From Gammaproteobacteria bacterium (lineage in GTDB: Bacteria; Pseudomonadota; Gammaproteobacteria; Methylococcales; DRLZ01), in NCBI GenBank assembly GCA_022600935.1, contig JAHZJL010000240.1, positions 1 through 39,628 of the forward strand: 39,628 nucleotides of DNA. Reading direction: 5' to 3'. The notes beneath the pieces are model-generated. The model was not told the DNA's origin, ran no database searches, and worked only from the letters and a program-made list of their open reading frames with translations. This document shows positions 1-11,274 of this stretch, piece by piece. How positions within the stretch are numbered: the first letter of the stretch is position 1; every line of letters begins with the position of its first letter. A program made the position numbers and the translations under genes.

Positions 1-1
1 G

Positions 2-112
2 AATAGTCAAATCGATCTGCTTCAACGTATTGTTATTAATCGTTTTGGCAGTCAGCGTTTGCGGAATGAATCAACTGAAAATAAAGCCCGACTCTACTCG
101 ATGAGCAATTAA
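2..112 (+). CDS. C-terminal fragment of a protein truncated by the window edge
   Basis: Open frame from base 2: NSQIDLLQRIVINRFGSQRLRNESTENKARLYSMSN, then taa at 110-112; no start in window. Confidence 0.3.
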   Translation, partial: NSQIDLLQRIVINRFGSQRLRNESTENKARLYSMSN

Positions 113-779
113 CAACCTTGAATGTGAATTACAAAGCTAAGTGGCAAATGATTCCAGAAAAATATCGCAACCGCCAGTTGGCAAAAAACATGGACCATCA
201 ACCCCTGGAATGAGCCAACCTTCCTTACACATTCAATCCCTGTTTTTTCTTGATACCTGCCAAATAGTGTGTCAATCGGTGGGCGAACTCTGGAAACTGC
301 TGTTGATAGCCAGTGTTAATCTGCATCCAGGTCTTTTTGTCCTATGTGTTGTTTGACAGGTGTTAATACAGTCAACTTTTGTTGGTCTTTATTAGCCCCG
401 AATCTGGTCGATGGTATGCCTTATCGCCATTAAAATAGAATTTCTTCGTCGAACAGACCTGCTGTCAGCAATCTCGTTGGCTACGCACGCTTTGAAACGA
501 TGTCCTGGTTTTTTTGCGAGCGCAAAGGGAAAGGAGCCTGGCTAATAGCGCATTGCCATTACCATGCCTCGTTTGGTCAGATTGAATGATTAAGAAAATT
601 AAATTTCCGACTCAGGTTAAAACTAATTTACCTTGAATACTCTTAATCAATGAGTTGGATTAAATGTTTTAGTTAGCTTTATTTCATGATACATTGCAAA
701 TAAATAGCTAAACACTGAAAACATTCGTGTCTCTACCTGTTTTCAGCATTTTGCAACAATAAAAAATTTTGAGGGTAAT

Positions 780-1295
780 ATGAATAGATGTATAGTTTTT
801 TTACTTGTGCTGCTGGCCGGTCCGGTTATCGCTGAAGTGACTGTGCCAATGCATGCTGTCAAAACAGATGGTGCAGGCGAAAGCTTGGGTCAGATTTCAG
901 TGTCTGAGTCCAAATATGGATTGGTCTTTTCTCCGTCATTGAAGGGACTGTCACCAGGGTTGCATGGTTTTCATTTACATCAAAACCCAAGTTGTGATCC
1001 AAAACCAAAACAGGGCAAAATTGTTCCTGCAGGTGGAGCTGGGGGACATTATGATCCAGCTTCGGCAAACCTTCATGATACCCCCTGGGGAGCAGGTCAT
1101 ATCGGAGACTTACCGGCACTCTTTGTGGGTGCTGATGGGGTTGCACAGCATCCGGTCCTGGCTCCAAGATTGAAACTCAGTGATTTAAAAGCAAAAGCAC
1201 TGGTTATTCATGCTGGTGGCGATAATTATTCGGACAAACCAGCTGCGTTAGGTGGCGGCGGCGCACGGGTTGCCTGCGGAATGATTAGTCAGTAA
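780..1295 (+). CDS. sodC: Cu/Zn superoxide dismutase, secreted
   Basis: Signal peptide MNRCIVFLLVLLAGPVIA; GLHGFHLHQNPSCDP, GGHYDP, and C-terminal VIHAGGDNYSDKP..GGGGARVACGMI motifs. Confidence 0.95.
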   Translation: MNRCIVFLLVLLAGPVIAEVTVPMHAVKTDGAGESLGQISVSESKYGLVFSPSLKGLSPGLHGFHLHQNPSCDPKPKQGKIVPAGGAGGHYDPASANLHDTPWGAGHIGDLPALFVGADGVAQHPVLAPRLKLSDLKAKALVIHAGGDNYSDKPAALGGGGARVACGMISQ

Positions 1296-1347
1296 GCTTT
1301 CGCTGACTCAACATTGATCCTTTCGAAGCATTACAGTTGAGCAGGGT

Positions 1348-2196
1348 TTAGCTGTTGTGTACAGCATCATAAACACACGAGTAATCTTCTCTTTGGTGTT
1401 CCTGCCTGGCGTGTTGATAGAGATTGAGTAACACATTAATCAAATCTGTATTCATTTCACCTGATTCCCGATTGAACAGTTTAAGGTCTTTAATCAGATG
1501 TTCAGTCGGGAAATTTGGATTTTGATAGTTGTTGTCCAGCATTTTCGATAGTTTTTTATCGAAAGTTGGGGCATACAGAGCACTTTTTCTCAAAATCTCC
1601 ATAAATGTTTCTGTATCGACATGATGGTTTTGAGTAAATGCCAGACTGGTTGAAAAAGCGACTGTTAGCGAGCCAATGAGCTGGTTTAATGCCAGCTTTA
1701 AGGCTGACGCATGTCCAATTTCACCAATCAATCGAGGTTCAGGCCCGAAACAGGACAATAGGGGTTTTAACTGATTGAATAATGACTCTGAACCACCAGC
1801 CATTATGATCAGATTTCCTGTTTGTGCTTCCGGTATGCTGCCTAATACAGGCGCTTCAAGATAATAACCACCTCTTGTGCTGATATCTTCGGCAATTTGC
1901 TGGCTTTCATTAGGGCCAATTGTTGCCATTTGAATCAGTGTTTTATGCTTAAGATGAATTCCATCAAGAGTTGAACGAATGGCTTCAGCATCACTGAGCA
2001 TGGTGATGATGACTTTAGACGTTTCAATCGCTTGATCAGGGTTGTCTGCAATAAACAGATTATTGTGTTGCAGAGCTTCAGCCTTGGCACGTGTTCGATT
2101 CCAGACCTTGACATGGTAGTTTTGATGCAACAGTCTGTAAATCATCGGGCTGCCCATTAATCCTGACCCCAGCCAGGCAATCTGATTCGTTTGCAT
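1348..2196 (-). CDS. NAD(P)-dependent oxidoreductase, 3-hydroxyisobutyrate dehydrogenase family
   Basis: N-terminal Rossmann motif WLGSGLMGSPMIYRLL; EAPVLGSIPEAQTGNLIIMAGG; KLALNQLIGS. Confidence 0.9.
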   Translation of the reverse strand: MQTNQIAWLGSGLMGSPMIYRLLHQNYHVKVWNRTRAKAEALQHNNLFIADNPDQAIETSKVIITMLSDAEAIRSTLDGIHLKHKTLIQMATIGPNESQQIAEDISTRGGYYLEAPVLGSIPEAQTGNLIIMAGGSESLFNQLKPLLSCFGPEPRLIGEIGHASALKLALNQLIGSLTVAFSTSLAFTQNHHVDTETFMEILRKSALYAPTFDKKLSKMLDNNYQNPNFPTEHLIKDLKLFNRESGEMNTDLINVLLNLYQHARQEHQREDYSCVYDAVHNS

Positions 2197-2343
2197 TGTT
2201 ATGGTGAGTTTGTCTATATGATTGGACAGAAACTGACTTTGTTGGCTATATCAAGGAGTTGGATGGTTGCCAATTGGTCATTTGAGTTAGAAATGGTCAA
2301 TAGATTATGACATGAATGCCATGCAAGCGATTTAGGCGTGATA

Positions 2344-2559
2344 TCAATGCTTGAAAAACAGGTTAATAATAATCGAGAACACGATACTGACAACGATCAT
2401 TGAAGTGATTGGAAAAAAGAAAAAGGAGTTTTCTTTTTCGACACGGATATCACCGGGTAGTTTCCCAAACCAGTTGACGAGCCAGGGGGCATAATTCATC
2501 ACCAGCCCGATGACAAGCAATAACAGCCCAACAGTAATGAAAAGTTTGCTGAAATTCAT
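2344..2559 (-). CDS. DUF2905-type small membrane protein
   Basis: 71 aa with two TM segments and the motif WFGKLPGDIRVEKENSFFFFPITSMIVVSI. Confidence 0.8.
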   Translation of the reverse strand: MNFSKLFITVGLLLLVIGLVMNYAPWLVNWFGKLPGDIRVEKENSFFFFPITSMIVVSIVFSIIINLFFKH

Positions 2560-2618
2560 GGTTGTCTTATGTAGATCAGAGGCATCTTAAGAATGTCGAG
2601 CTTAGCCTGAAGTATCAA

Positions 2619-3014
2619 TCAATTGGTTAAGGCACAGTCCACCAGTAATTCTATTTTATAACCATCCGGGTCTTCAACAAAGGCAATCACAGTTGTTCCG
2701 CCTTTCATGGGTCCGGCATCGCGAATAATGTTGCCCCCATTGGCTCGTATTTTGTCACATGCTTTGTATACATCATCCACACCTATCGCGATATGCCCGT
2801 ATCCTTCACCAAGGTCGTATGACTCAGTATCCCAGTTATGGGTGAGTTCAAGCACTGCTGTTTCTTCTTCCGGCGCATAACCCAGATAGGCCAGGCTGAA
2901 TTGACCGTCGGGATAATCGTGACGGCGTAATAATGTCATGCCGAGAATATCGGTATAGAAATGTAAGGATTTTTCCAGATCACCAACCCGGATCATGGTA
3001 TGTAGTATGCGCAT
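2619..3014 (-). CDS. gloA: lactoylglutathione lyase (glyoxalase I)
   Basis: [31 protein letters not shown]...[11 protein letters not shown], canonical GloA. Confidence 0.95.
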   Translation of the reverse strand: MRILHTMIRVGDLEKSLHFYTDILGMTLLRRHDYPDGQFSLAYLGYAPEEETAVLELTHNWDTESYDLGEGYGHIAIGVDDVYKACDKIRANGGNIIRDAGPMKGGTTVIAFVEDPDGYKIELLVDCALTN

Positions 3015-3066
3015 GATTCAAACTCCTTATTGAGTGTACTCATTAGTATTGGTAACAGGTTTAACT

Positions 3067-4239
3067 TTAATCACCTGAGACAAGACCTTCTGTTTTTTTC
3101 GGTAGATTCATGGTGACCAGTGTTGCAAAGAACAGCACAACCAGTCCGGTTGCAATGACGGAGTGAACGACCGGAAATTCCAGGCTCTCTGCCAGGGTAT
3201 AGATTCCCACTGAAATTAACATACAGGTATTATTGCAGAAATTAAGTATGGCAACAGCCGATCCGCTGCCGATTGATTGATGTCCGATTTCCTGCAAGGT
3301 TGCGTTAATTGGCACGATGTACAGTCCACCGGCAATACCAATGACTAACAAGGTAATCTGTGCGGGAATCAATGAGGTCACAAAACCCAGTGCAAGGATT
3401 AAAAATCCAAGTGCGAATCCCGCAAATCGAACCCGTCGCAAGTGGTGCATAGGTATGAATTTTGGGGCCAGCGCAGCGCCAATGATAATGCCAATTGCCA
3501 GAAACAGGGTCAGCTGAGCCACATCACTGGCGTTGGTCATGCCCAGTACAATGGCTCCCCACGCGACCAGCATGACCCGCAGAACTGCTGCTGCCGACCA
3601 AAATAAAGCAGCGCTGAACAAGCTGAATCGCGCAATAGGTTTTGCGACAAACAATTTTATATCCTTGATGAAGTCCATCGCAGTCGGTTTGATCGATCCG
3701 CTATGCATGACTGATGGCAGCATCAAGGTCGCTGCAGCAGACAGGAAAAACAAAACAATCGTCATCTGTAAAGCCAGTGGTATGGAATGGTCAGCAACTT
3801 TGGCACCGACCACCATGCCCAACAGGATTGCGACAATCGTTGAACCTTCTACCCAGCTGTTAGCCTTAACCAGCTCATCTTCATCAACAAGTTCCGGTAA
3901 GATGCCATATTTTGCCGGGCTGTACAAAGCCGCACCAGCACCGACCAGTATGAAAGCAATTAATGGTTCGACCTTGATCAGGATCAACATGGCTCCCAGC
4001 GCTTTTAATACATTTCCGATCAATAATACGTAACGTTTTTGGTGTTGATCGGCAAACGGCCCGGCAAACGGCGCCAGGGCAATATAGGCAAAAATAAATA
4101 CCGATTGAATGGCAGGAATATACCAGCTCGGCAAATCGCTGTGTTGCATAACCAGTGCAACAACGGCAAACAAAATGGCATTATCGCCAAATGCTGATAA
4201 AAATTGGGCAAAGATTAACGCAACAATGGATTTATTCAT
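3067..4239 (-). CDS. lplT: lysophospholipid transporter LplT (MFS)
   Basis: 12-TM MFS protein; NKSIVALIFAQFLSAFGDNAILFA start; stop overlaps aas start by 4 bp. Confidence 0.9.
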   Translation of the reverse strand: MNKSIVALIFAQFLSAFGDNAILFAVVALVMQHSDLPSWYIPAIQSVFIFAYIALAPFAGPFADQHQKRYVLLIGNVLKALGAMLILIKVEPLIAFILVGAGAALYSPAKYGILPELVDEDELVKANSWVEGSTIVAILLGMVVGAKVADHSIPLALQMTIVLFFLSAAATLMLPSVMHSGSIKPTAMDFIKDIKLFVAKPIARFSLFSAALFWSAAAVLRVMLVAWGAIVLGMTNASDVAQLTLFLAIGIIIGAALAPKFIPMHHLRRVRFAGFALGFLILALGFVTSLIPAQITLLVIGIAGGLYIVPINATLQEIGHQSIGSGSAVAILNFCNNTCMLISVGIYTLAESLEFPVVHSVIATGLVVLFFATLVTMNLPKKTEGLVSGD

Positions 4240-6455
4240 GAGTTCAGTTTCTGCGCGGCTAGTTGTAATACAGCAGGATAATCGACTTTCCCGGAGGCCA
4301 GTAACGGTACTTCTTCAGTGGTGATGACGTGTTTGGGGATGTTTAATTCAGAGTAGCCCTTTGCTGAACTGGTCAACTCCGCACGCTTGGCATCGAGTCG
4401 GGTAGTCATTAATACGATACATTCTCCCTTGGCAGCGTCCGGCAAGTTGACAGCGGCGTGAATTGCATCCGGCCAGGTCGAAGTTGCCAACTGTTCGGTC
4501 ACAGTGAGCGAGACCATTTCACCACCGATTTTGGCAAAGCGTTTGGCGCGCCCCAGAATGTGCAGAAATCCGTTCTCATCGATGGATACGATATCTCCGG
4601 TATCATACCAGCCATCGCCAAATATGGATGTTGGCGGAACCAGTCGATCGGGATTGTCGTGCAACCGGTAACCAAGCATGATATTGGGACCGGCAACATG
4701 TAAACGTTGACCATTTGCGATACCTTCAACTGTTTCCAGCTGATATTGAATGCCGGGCAGCAAGCGACCGACCGAGCCGGATTGATGATACATCGGAGTG
4801 TTCAGCGACAGGGCAGGGGCGGTTTCTGTGGCACCATAACCTTCAAAAATGCGGATGCCGAATTTGTCCATCCAGATATCCCGGGTATCCTGTTGCAGTT
4901 TTTCCGCTCCGGCAAATACATAGCGAACCGCATTGAAATCATAAGGATGTGCGTGTTTGGCATAGCCGCGTAAGAAAGTGTTGGTGCCAAAAAATACAGT
5001 CGCGGCACTTTCATAAGCAAATTCGGGAACGATTTTATAGTGCAACGGTGATGGATACAGAAAGACTTTCATCCCATACAATACAGGCAGCAGGGTTCCA
5101 GCCGTCAAGCCGAATGAATGAAACATGGGCAGGGCGTTGAGTACAATGTCTTGCCCGCTGAAGTCGCAGCATGTCGAAATCTGTTCACGGTTGGCAAGCA
5201 GATTAGCGTGCGATAGGACAACACCTTTGGGTTTTCCTTCCGAGCCTGAAGTAAACAGAATAACTGCCGGGTCATCAGGTTGAATCGATTGTCTTGAATA
5301 CCAGAACCGGGCTGTTTTACTTTTGGCCAGGTATCTCAATTTGTCTTTAGTTGTGATACCCGTACATAATTCCTCGAGATAGACAATTTCGACCTGTTGC
5401 TGCAACGCCTCGATCAAGTCATGAATTTTAGCGGCTTCAACAAATGCCCTGGAAGTGACAATGTGTTGCAACCTGGCAATTTCGCAGGCCGACAATAATG
5501 AGTGAATACCAACGCTGGTATTGAGAATCGCTGGAATTCTGTTGTTGGCAAACAAGCCGAACAATACACAGGCATGCGCTGTTGCATTCGGTAGCAACAC
5601 ACCAATCCGTTCACCGGGGTTGACCAGGCCACATAATTGATCACCGACCAGTAAACTGCGCGCGATGAAATGATCGTAACTCAGTGGCTCGCGTTTTATG
5701 TCTTCGATGATGTAGGATTTGCCGCCATGGATTTGCCGCGCTTCCAGCAATGCTGAAAAAATATCCTGACGATAATGACTGGTTTGGAACATCATCTCCG
5801 CCATCAGATCAGCCAGAAGCTGGCTGGCGGCTTCCCGCCGTTCTCGATTGTTGGTAATTTCAGCAGGTGGATGAATAGAACGGGCCGGTAGAATAGACAA
5901 GGTGATTTTTGGAAACCAGCGTGTACGGAAATGAAGACCGCATTTTGCAAACGGCGTATATTGCGCACCATCGACCCGCACCGGAAGCACTTTGGCCCCG
6001 GCTTTTTCCGCGATCATCCCGGTGCCATCATAAATTTTCATCAATGTGCCGGTTGTGGAAATGCGTCCTTCAGGAAAAATTATCGCGCGATGACCTTGTT
6101 TAAGATATTTGATCAGTGCTTTTGACGACAATGGATTAGTTGGATCCATTTCAAAAACATTGGCCAGTATCGAACAGGAAAATTTTATAAACGGTTGTTG
6201 AGCAACGCGGGTATTGATGGCATAAGTTGGCGTTAAGGGTAGAAAAGAACCAAGTAACACCGGGTCCAGAAAAGAGACGTGATTGGCAACGATGACAAGC
6301 GGTGTTTGTGCCTGATGGTAATGTTCCAGGCCTTTGATTTCGACCCGGTACAAGCATCTGAACACAATACGCAGAAAAAACTTGACGACCCTGGTCAGTA
6401 AAGGCCAGCGAACCGTGGTGACGTTGTGTTGAAGATCCGTTGTTGTCATTGACAC
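4236..6455 (-). CDS. aas: bifunctional acyl-ACP synthetase / 2-acylglycerophosphoethanolamine acyltransferase
   Basis: PlsC-like acyltransferase (NHVSFLDPVLLG, FPEGRISTTG) fused to AMP-binding domain (ILFTSGSEGKPKGVVLSH, GYGATETAP, DGWYDTGDI). Confidence 0.92.
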   Translation of the reverse strand: MSMTTTDLQHNVTTVRWPLLTRVVKFFLRIVFRCLYRVEIKGLEHYHQAQTPLVIVANHVSFLDPVLLGSFLPLTPTYAINTRVAQQPFIKFSCSILANVFEMDPTNPLSSKALIKYLKQGHRAIIFPEGRISTTGTLMKIYDGTGMIAEKAGAKVLPVRVDGAQYTPFAKCGLHFRTRWFPKITLSILPARSIHPPAEITNNRERREAASQLLADLMAEMMFQTSHYRQDIFSALLEARQIHGGKSYIIEDIKREPLSYDHFIARSLLVGDQLCGLVNPGERIGVLLPNATAHACVLFGLFANNRIPAILNTSVGIHSLLSACEIARLQHIVTSRAFVEAAKIHDLIEALQQQVEIVYLEELCTGITTKDKLRYLAKSKTARFWYSRQSIQPDDPAVILFTSGSEGKPKGVVLSHANLLANREQISTCCDFSGQDIVLNALPMFHSFGLTAGTLLPVLYGMKVFLYPSPLHYKIVPEFAYESAATVFFGTNTFLRGYAKHAHPYDFNAVRYVFAGAEKLQQDTRDIWMDKFGIRIFEGYGATETAPALSLNTPMYHQSGSVGRLLPGIQYQLETVEGIANGQRLHVAGPNIMLGYRLHDNPDRLVPPTSIFGDGWYDTGDIVSIDENGFLHILGRAKRFAKIGGEMVSLTVTEQLATSTWPDAIHAAVNLPDAAKGECIVLMTTRLDAKRAELTSSAKGYSELNIPKHVITTEEVPLLASGKVDYPAVLQLAAQKLNS

Positions 6456-6662
6456 ATTTCCCGACTTGTTAAAAGTAAGTTCCGAACAGGATGAGCAGTT
6501 ATCAATTCAGTATTCTGTATTGTTAAATGTCACCGTCGGATACATTGTCTGGTAAGAAAAAATTGCTCAACATTGTACATGAGTTACTTATACAGAGATT
6601 AAAGCTTTTGCAGATGATTCTCCTGGCAATAAACAAAACAGCTCTGGTTCCGGGCTTTGGAT

Positions 6663-7466
6663 TCATAAAAGAAGCTTTATTGCAATAATCAATAAAAACA
6701 GTGCAAACAGTCGTTTAAAGAGTTTGACCGGTAACCGTTTGGCCAACCTGGCTGCCAGTGGTGCCACAAAAACACTGGTTGCGATAATTGTCAGAAAAGC
6801 TGGCACATAAATGTAACCAACAGTGTATTCAGGTAAGTCTGAATGCGTGCTTGTCAAAAAAGCATATCCCAGGCTGCCTGCCAGAGCAATTGGAATTCCA
6901 CAGGCTGCAGATATCGCAACCGCATTACGCATGGCAAATCCGTAATAATTCAAAAACGGAACCGTTAACGTTCCACCACCGATACCCAGCAACGCAGATA
7001 TGGTCCCGATCAGCATGCCTGCAACAGATAATACTGATTTGTTCATCTGTTTGATGTATTGTGCCGGGATGTTCTGGGTCCACATTTTGAATGCGACCAG
7101 CAGCAGATAGATGGCAAACATTGATTTAAGATATTGTCCGGGTAGATATCCTGCAATGTAAGACCCGATCAACCCGCCAGCAAACATCCAGGGAGCAAGG
7201 GTTATCACGTCGCTGATTGTTAACGTCCCCAGACGATAATGTGCCGTTGCAGAGGACAGTGATGTCGGGATTATTGTCGCCAATGATGTGGCTATAGCGA
7301 GATGCACGACACTGTCAGCGGCAAAACCGGACACGTTGAACAACCAGATCATCATCGGTACCAGGATAATTCCTCCACCAATGCCGAATAAACCTGACAG
7401 CAATCCGGCTAATATGCCTGATATCGACAGATAGATTAACAGTCGGATCAATTCCGCTTCAGACAT
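6663..7466 (-). CDS. TSUP family permease (TauE/SafE)
   Basis: ISGILAGLLSGLFGIGGGIILVPMM and repeated GTISALLGIGGGTLTVPFL half. Confidence 0.9.
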   Translation of the reverse strand: MSEAELIRLLIYLSISGILAGLLSGLFGIGGGIILVPMMIWLFNVSGFAADSVVHLAIATSLATIIPTSLSSATAHYRLGTLTISDVITLAPWMFAGGLIGSYIAGYLPGQYLKSMFAIYLLLVAFKMWTQNIPAQYIKQMNKSVLSVAGMLIGTISALLGIGGGTLTVPFLNYYGFAMRNAVAISAACGIPIALAGSLGYAFLTSTHSDLPEYTVGYIYVPAFLTIIATSVFVAPLAARLAKRLPVKLFKRLFALFLLIIAIKLLL

Positions 7467-7608
7467 ACACTTGTGTTGACAGTTTCAACGGTGTTGTTTT
7501 GATGCGAGCAGAGTAAATATTGTCATCAGACAAACTCCGTTTTGTTAATAGCGTTGATATCAAATGCCCTGAAATAGCAACTCATAATCAGAACAGCTAT
7601 GATGAGGG

Positions 7609-8088
7609 TTAACGGCTGGCAGGATTCAAGTTGATCTGGCCATCGTAATCAAAAGGAATTCTCTGGTCCCAGTTACCGACATTGACATCGCCGATCAGCC
7701 GATATTCGAAATTGCCGTTACCTTTCAGCGCAAAATCCTGGATTTGGCTGAACAGGGAGACAGTACTGCTGATCACTTCAGTTTCAATGATTGCGCTGTC
7801 ATAGGCAGGAACAGTAACATGTTCGCGACTGACGCCATTGGCAAACCGGCTGCCGTTCAATTCCAGAACATAGTTCATTGCCTCCAGAGGCAGATCAAAA
7901 TCATTGGGATTCTGAACGCGTAACTGGAGTCGGTAAGTTTGTTCAAACAAGGTCATGTTAAGTGGCTCGATTCCTGCCAGCGTAATCGTCGGAGGTTCGA
8001 TTCTGGAAGGGAAATGCGAACACGACGCCAGGAAAAAGCACAGAGCGATCAGGAAAGTATGAATTAACTGACGTATTGAGAAAATCAT
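7609..8088 (-). CDS. LEA type 2 family lipoprotein
   Basis: Lipobox LASCS; YRLQLRVQNPNDFDLPLEAMNYVLELNGSRFANGVS pattern of LEA2/WHy domain. Confidence 0.8.
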   Translation of the reverse strand: MIFSIRQLIHTFLIALCFFLASCSHFPSRIEPPTITLAGIEPLNMTLFEQTYRLQLRVQNPNDFDLPLEAMNYVLELNGSRFANGVSREHVTVPAYDSAIIETEVISSTVSLFSQIQDFALKGNGNFEYRLIGDVNVGNWDQRIPFDYDGQINLNPASR

Positions 8089-8373
8089 GGTTCATAATAC
8101 CTGTTAAATATAGTGACATCTAAAATACCTTGTATTGAGCCAATGAACAACCAGTGCCATGACTGGAATCAATCAAATCATGATTCCGTGACCGCCAGGT
8201 TCAACACTTATGCTTCAACAAGCCATCAGATACAACCTAAATTGTGTAAAATGTGCGCTGTTTTTATTGATAAATCAGGTTAGACACTCATGCGAAATCG
8301 TTTTGTTAATCTCGTTGAGTATCTGGCTTAAGACATTGTGAAAAACTGTAAATCATTGAAGGAATAACTGAAT

Positions 8374-9570
8374 ATGGATGTGATGGATCAATTTGAGCAA
8401 CTGGCTCGTGGCAGTGATGAAATACTGATCGAGGATCACTTCAAGGAGCGCCTGGCCAGTGGACGTAAATTACGAGTCAAGGCAGGATTCGATCCGACTG
8501 CGCCTGATTTGCATTTAGGGCATACTGTGTTGCTGAACAAGCTCAAGCAGTTTCAGGATCTTGGCCATGAAGTGATTTTTCTGATTGGTGATTTCACCGG
8601 TATGATCGGCGATCCCACCGGTAAGAATGTCACACGCAAACCCCTGTCAAAAGAGGATGTGCTGGAAAACGCTCAAACCTACCAGAATCAGATCTTCAAA
8701 ATCCTCGACCCGGAACAAACAACAGTTGCTTTTAACTCACAATGGATGGGGCAGTTCGATGCGTCTCAACTGATCCAGCTTGCAGCTAAACATACAGTGG
8801 CGCGGATGCTGGAACGCGATGATTTCAACAAGCGTTACACCGGTGGTCAGCCAATAGCGATTCATGAATTCCTGTATCCGCTGATTCAGGGCTATGATTC
8901 AGTTGCTCTGGAAGCGGATATTGAACTGGGCGGCACAGATCAAAAATTCAATCTGCTGGTCGGCCGTCATTTACAAGAGCATTACGGACAGAAACCGCAA
9001 ATTATTCTGACCATGCCGATTCTCGAAGGGCTGGATGGTATCCAGAAAATGTCAAAATCGCTGAACAATTATATCGGTATCACTGACAAACCCAATGACA
9101 TGTTCGGCAAATTGATGTCAATTTCTGATGATTTAATGTGGCGCTATTTTGAGTTGTTGAGTTTTCGTCCCATGTTTGAAATCAATCAATGGAAAACACA
9201 ATGTGATCAAGGCGCCAATCCACGGGATATTAAGGTCAAGCTGGCGCAGGAAATTATTGAACGGTTTCATGACAAGCACGCAGCTGAGCAAGCACTAGCT
9301 GCTTTTGAAGCCCGTTTTAAGCGCGGCGAACTCCCGGATGATCTGCAGGTTAAGGAAATTCAGACACCAGAAGACGGATACCCAATTGCCAACTTACTCA
9401 AAGATGCAGGATTGACTCAAAGCACGTCCGAATCACTACGAATGTTAAAACAAGGTGCAGTGAAAATTGACTCTGAAAAAGTCAGTGATACAAAACATCG
9501 TCTGCAAGCAGGCACAGAACATGTCTACCAGGTTGGTAAACGCCGGATTGCAAAAATCAGACTTGTTTAG
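8374..9570 (+). CDS. tyrS: tyrosyl-tRNA synthetase
   Basis: [34 protein letters not shown]-terminal S4 domain. Confidence 0.97.
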   Translation: MDVMDQFEQLARGSDEILIEDHFKERLASGRKLRVKAGFDPTAPDLHLGHTVLLNKLKQFQDLGHEVIFLIGDFTGMIGDPTGKNVTRKPLSKEDVLENAQTYQNQIFKILDPEQTTVAFNSQWMGQFDASQLIQLAAKHTVARMLERDDFNKRYTGGQPIAIHEFLYPLIQGYDSVALEADIELGGTDQKFNLLVGRHLQEHYGQKPQIILTMPILEGLDGIQKMSKSLNNYIGITDKPNDMFGKLMSISDDLMWRYFELLSFRPMFEINQWKTQCDQGANPRDIKVKLAQEIIERFHDKHAAEQALAAFEARFKRGELPDDLQVKEIQTPEDGYPIANLLKDAGLTQSTSESLRMLKQGAVKIDSEKVSDTKHRLQAGTEHVYQVGKRRIAKIRLV

Positions 9571-9594
9571 TCAATGGATTCACCTTTATCTGAC

Positions 9595-10320
9595 TCAACT
9601 GATCGATTTAACAATCAGTACAATGCCGGAAACAAACAAAAACCCACTGAACAACAAACGGTATTGCTGGTTTTCAATAGAAATGTAAATCGCTTCCTCG
9701 GCAACAACATAGATAAACAGGGCGAAAATCAGATAAGACACGATATGCAACAACATGATATCCGTATTCTGATTGGTAACATACAATGTGGCGATCTGAA
9801 ATATAGCAAACGTCGCATAGGCCGCGGCAACAGTCACGCGTGTTGCATGTTTTTCCAGATGTTTGCTGTGGACTATTGCAGTCAATAATGAGCCGCCGAG
9901 GTTTGTCAGCCCGTGAATAATCCCCATTGTCATTAAATAAAGCTTTTCGTATTTGACTAAAACCTGCAACATTTCTGCAATTTTGGACGAATAATTCTGC
10001 AATCCGACAAAAATCAGGAACACGCCGACAATGGCCCCGACGTTAACATTTGATGTTGTAAGCAGAAACAAGGAGAGAACGATTAAAGGCACTGTAAACA
10101 GCAAAACCTTGAAGTAAAACGATTGATCGATCTCTTGATAGTATCTTGCGATTTGTATGGCGTTAATGGACAGGGATACCGGGAGCAATATCGTCAATGT
10201 CTCGATAAAACTGTGTCCGAACAGCAACAGTAAAGGGGTTCCGAACAGCAGCACCCCAACGCCGAATACTGATTGAATGATTGTGGTTATCAGTAATGTC
10301 AATATAATATCGATTGCCAT
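9595..10320 (-). CDS. TSUP family permease (TauE/SafE-like)
   Basis: Multi-TM protein with IQSVFGVGVLLFGTPLLLLFGHSFIETL and GIIHGLTNLGGSLLTAIV half-repeats. Confidence 0.75.
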   Translation of the reverse strand: MAIDIILTLLITTIIQSVFGVGVLLFGTPLLLLFGHSFIETLTILLPVSLSINAIQIARYYQEIDQSFYFKVLLFTVPLIVLSLFLLTTSNVNVGAIVGVFLIFVGLQNYSSKIAEMLQVLVKYEKLYLMTMGIIHGLTNLGGSLLTAIVHSKHLEKHATRVTVAAAYATFAIFQIATLYVTNQNTDIMLLHIVSYLIFALFIYVVAEEAIYISIENQQYRLLFSGFLFVSGIVLIVKSIS

Positions 10321-10439
10321 TGTTTTTCCTTGGTTTTAATTGTTATTGACTGAATAAAAATATTTTGATTGATTGTCCGGTTAATTAAATTCAAACTATC
10401 AGGAATTGAATTAAACAAAGAGAAGGATATGATGCAGTG

Positions 10440-11255
10440 ATGTCAGATTTTCTAAACAGGGTTCAGAGCTATTCCCGATACTTGTTGCGGACCTATACCA
10501 AAAAGCACAGGGACAAGAAAAGCGAGCTGCTCATCATATCATATCCGAAAAGCGGCAGAACATGGTTGAGAATGCTGTTGTGTCGGTACCTGTCTCAGAA
10601 ATACATGCTCAAAAATGATCTTGATTTGTTCAGGATGACTTCAAAACTGAACCACTTGCTGATCTCCGATTTTCAACACGAACAGGCCAACCACAGATTA
10701 AAACTGAATCCATCCGAGCTGAAATTTAACCATGACAAGTATCAACACAAACGCGTTGTTTTTCTTTCACGCGATCCCCGCGATACTGCAGTGTCCATGT
10801 ATTTTCAACTCAAGAACAGGGAGACTGTGGATGTCAGCGGCTATTATCAGGGAACACTGTCAGAGCTTTATCAGGATCCGAGATTTGGTCTTGAAAAAAT
10901 TGTCGCATTCAACAAGATGTGGACAGACAACATCACCAGTCTCGAGCATCAGCTGTGCTTCACTTATGAGGACATGTTGAACGACGCTGAACATGTTGTC
11001 TCCCTGATTCTTGGTTTAATGGGCGAATATCCAGTTGATCTGAAAGCCTTACAGGAAGCAGTGAATTATTCCAGATTCGATAATATGAAAAAACTGGAAA
11101 AGAAAGGGGAAATCAATCATTTCAGTATGAAAACTGCTGATAAAGCTGAAACCAATACAAAAGTACGCAAAGGTGGTTCGGGTGGTTATGTCGACTATTT
11201 AAGCCAGGATGATTTGCAATATACCGCACAGGTATTCAAACAGTACAACGTTTAA
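10440..11255 (+). CDS. sulfotransferase domain protein
   Basis: PAPS-binding signatures IISYPKSGRTWLRMLL and RVVFLSRDPRDTAVSMYF, plus C-terminal VRKGGSGGYVDYLS; start ambiguous between the track's 10437 and ATG 10440. Confidence 0.9.
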   Translation: MSDFLNRVQSYSRYLLRTYTKKHRDKKSELLIISYPKSGRTWLRMLLCRYLSQKYMLKNDLDLFRMTSKLNHLLISDFQHEQANHRLKLNPSELKFNHDKYQHKRVVFLSRDPRDTAVSMYFQLKNRETVDVSGYYQGTLSELYQDPRFGLEKIVAFNKMWTDNITSLEHQLCFTYEDMLNDAEHVVSLILGLMGEYPVDLKALQEAVNYSRFDNMKKLEKKGEINHFSMKTADKAETNTKVRKGGSGGYVDYLSQDDLQYTAQVFKQYNV

Positions 11256-11274
11256 AACAGCGAAATATCATCCA

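Noticed and set aside
141-356. 71-aa ORF MANDSRKISQPPV...
   Set aside because: No domain, no clear RBS, atypical composition; the 113-779 interval looks non-coding or decayed.
859-1167. Antisense and shadow ORFs in the track (e.g. 859-1167 -, 3533-4033 +, 21308-21931 -, 27677-28240 -)
   Set aside because: They lie inside confidently assigned genes on the other strand or frame and have no recognisable domains.
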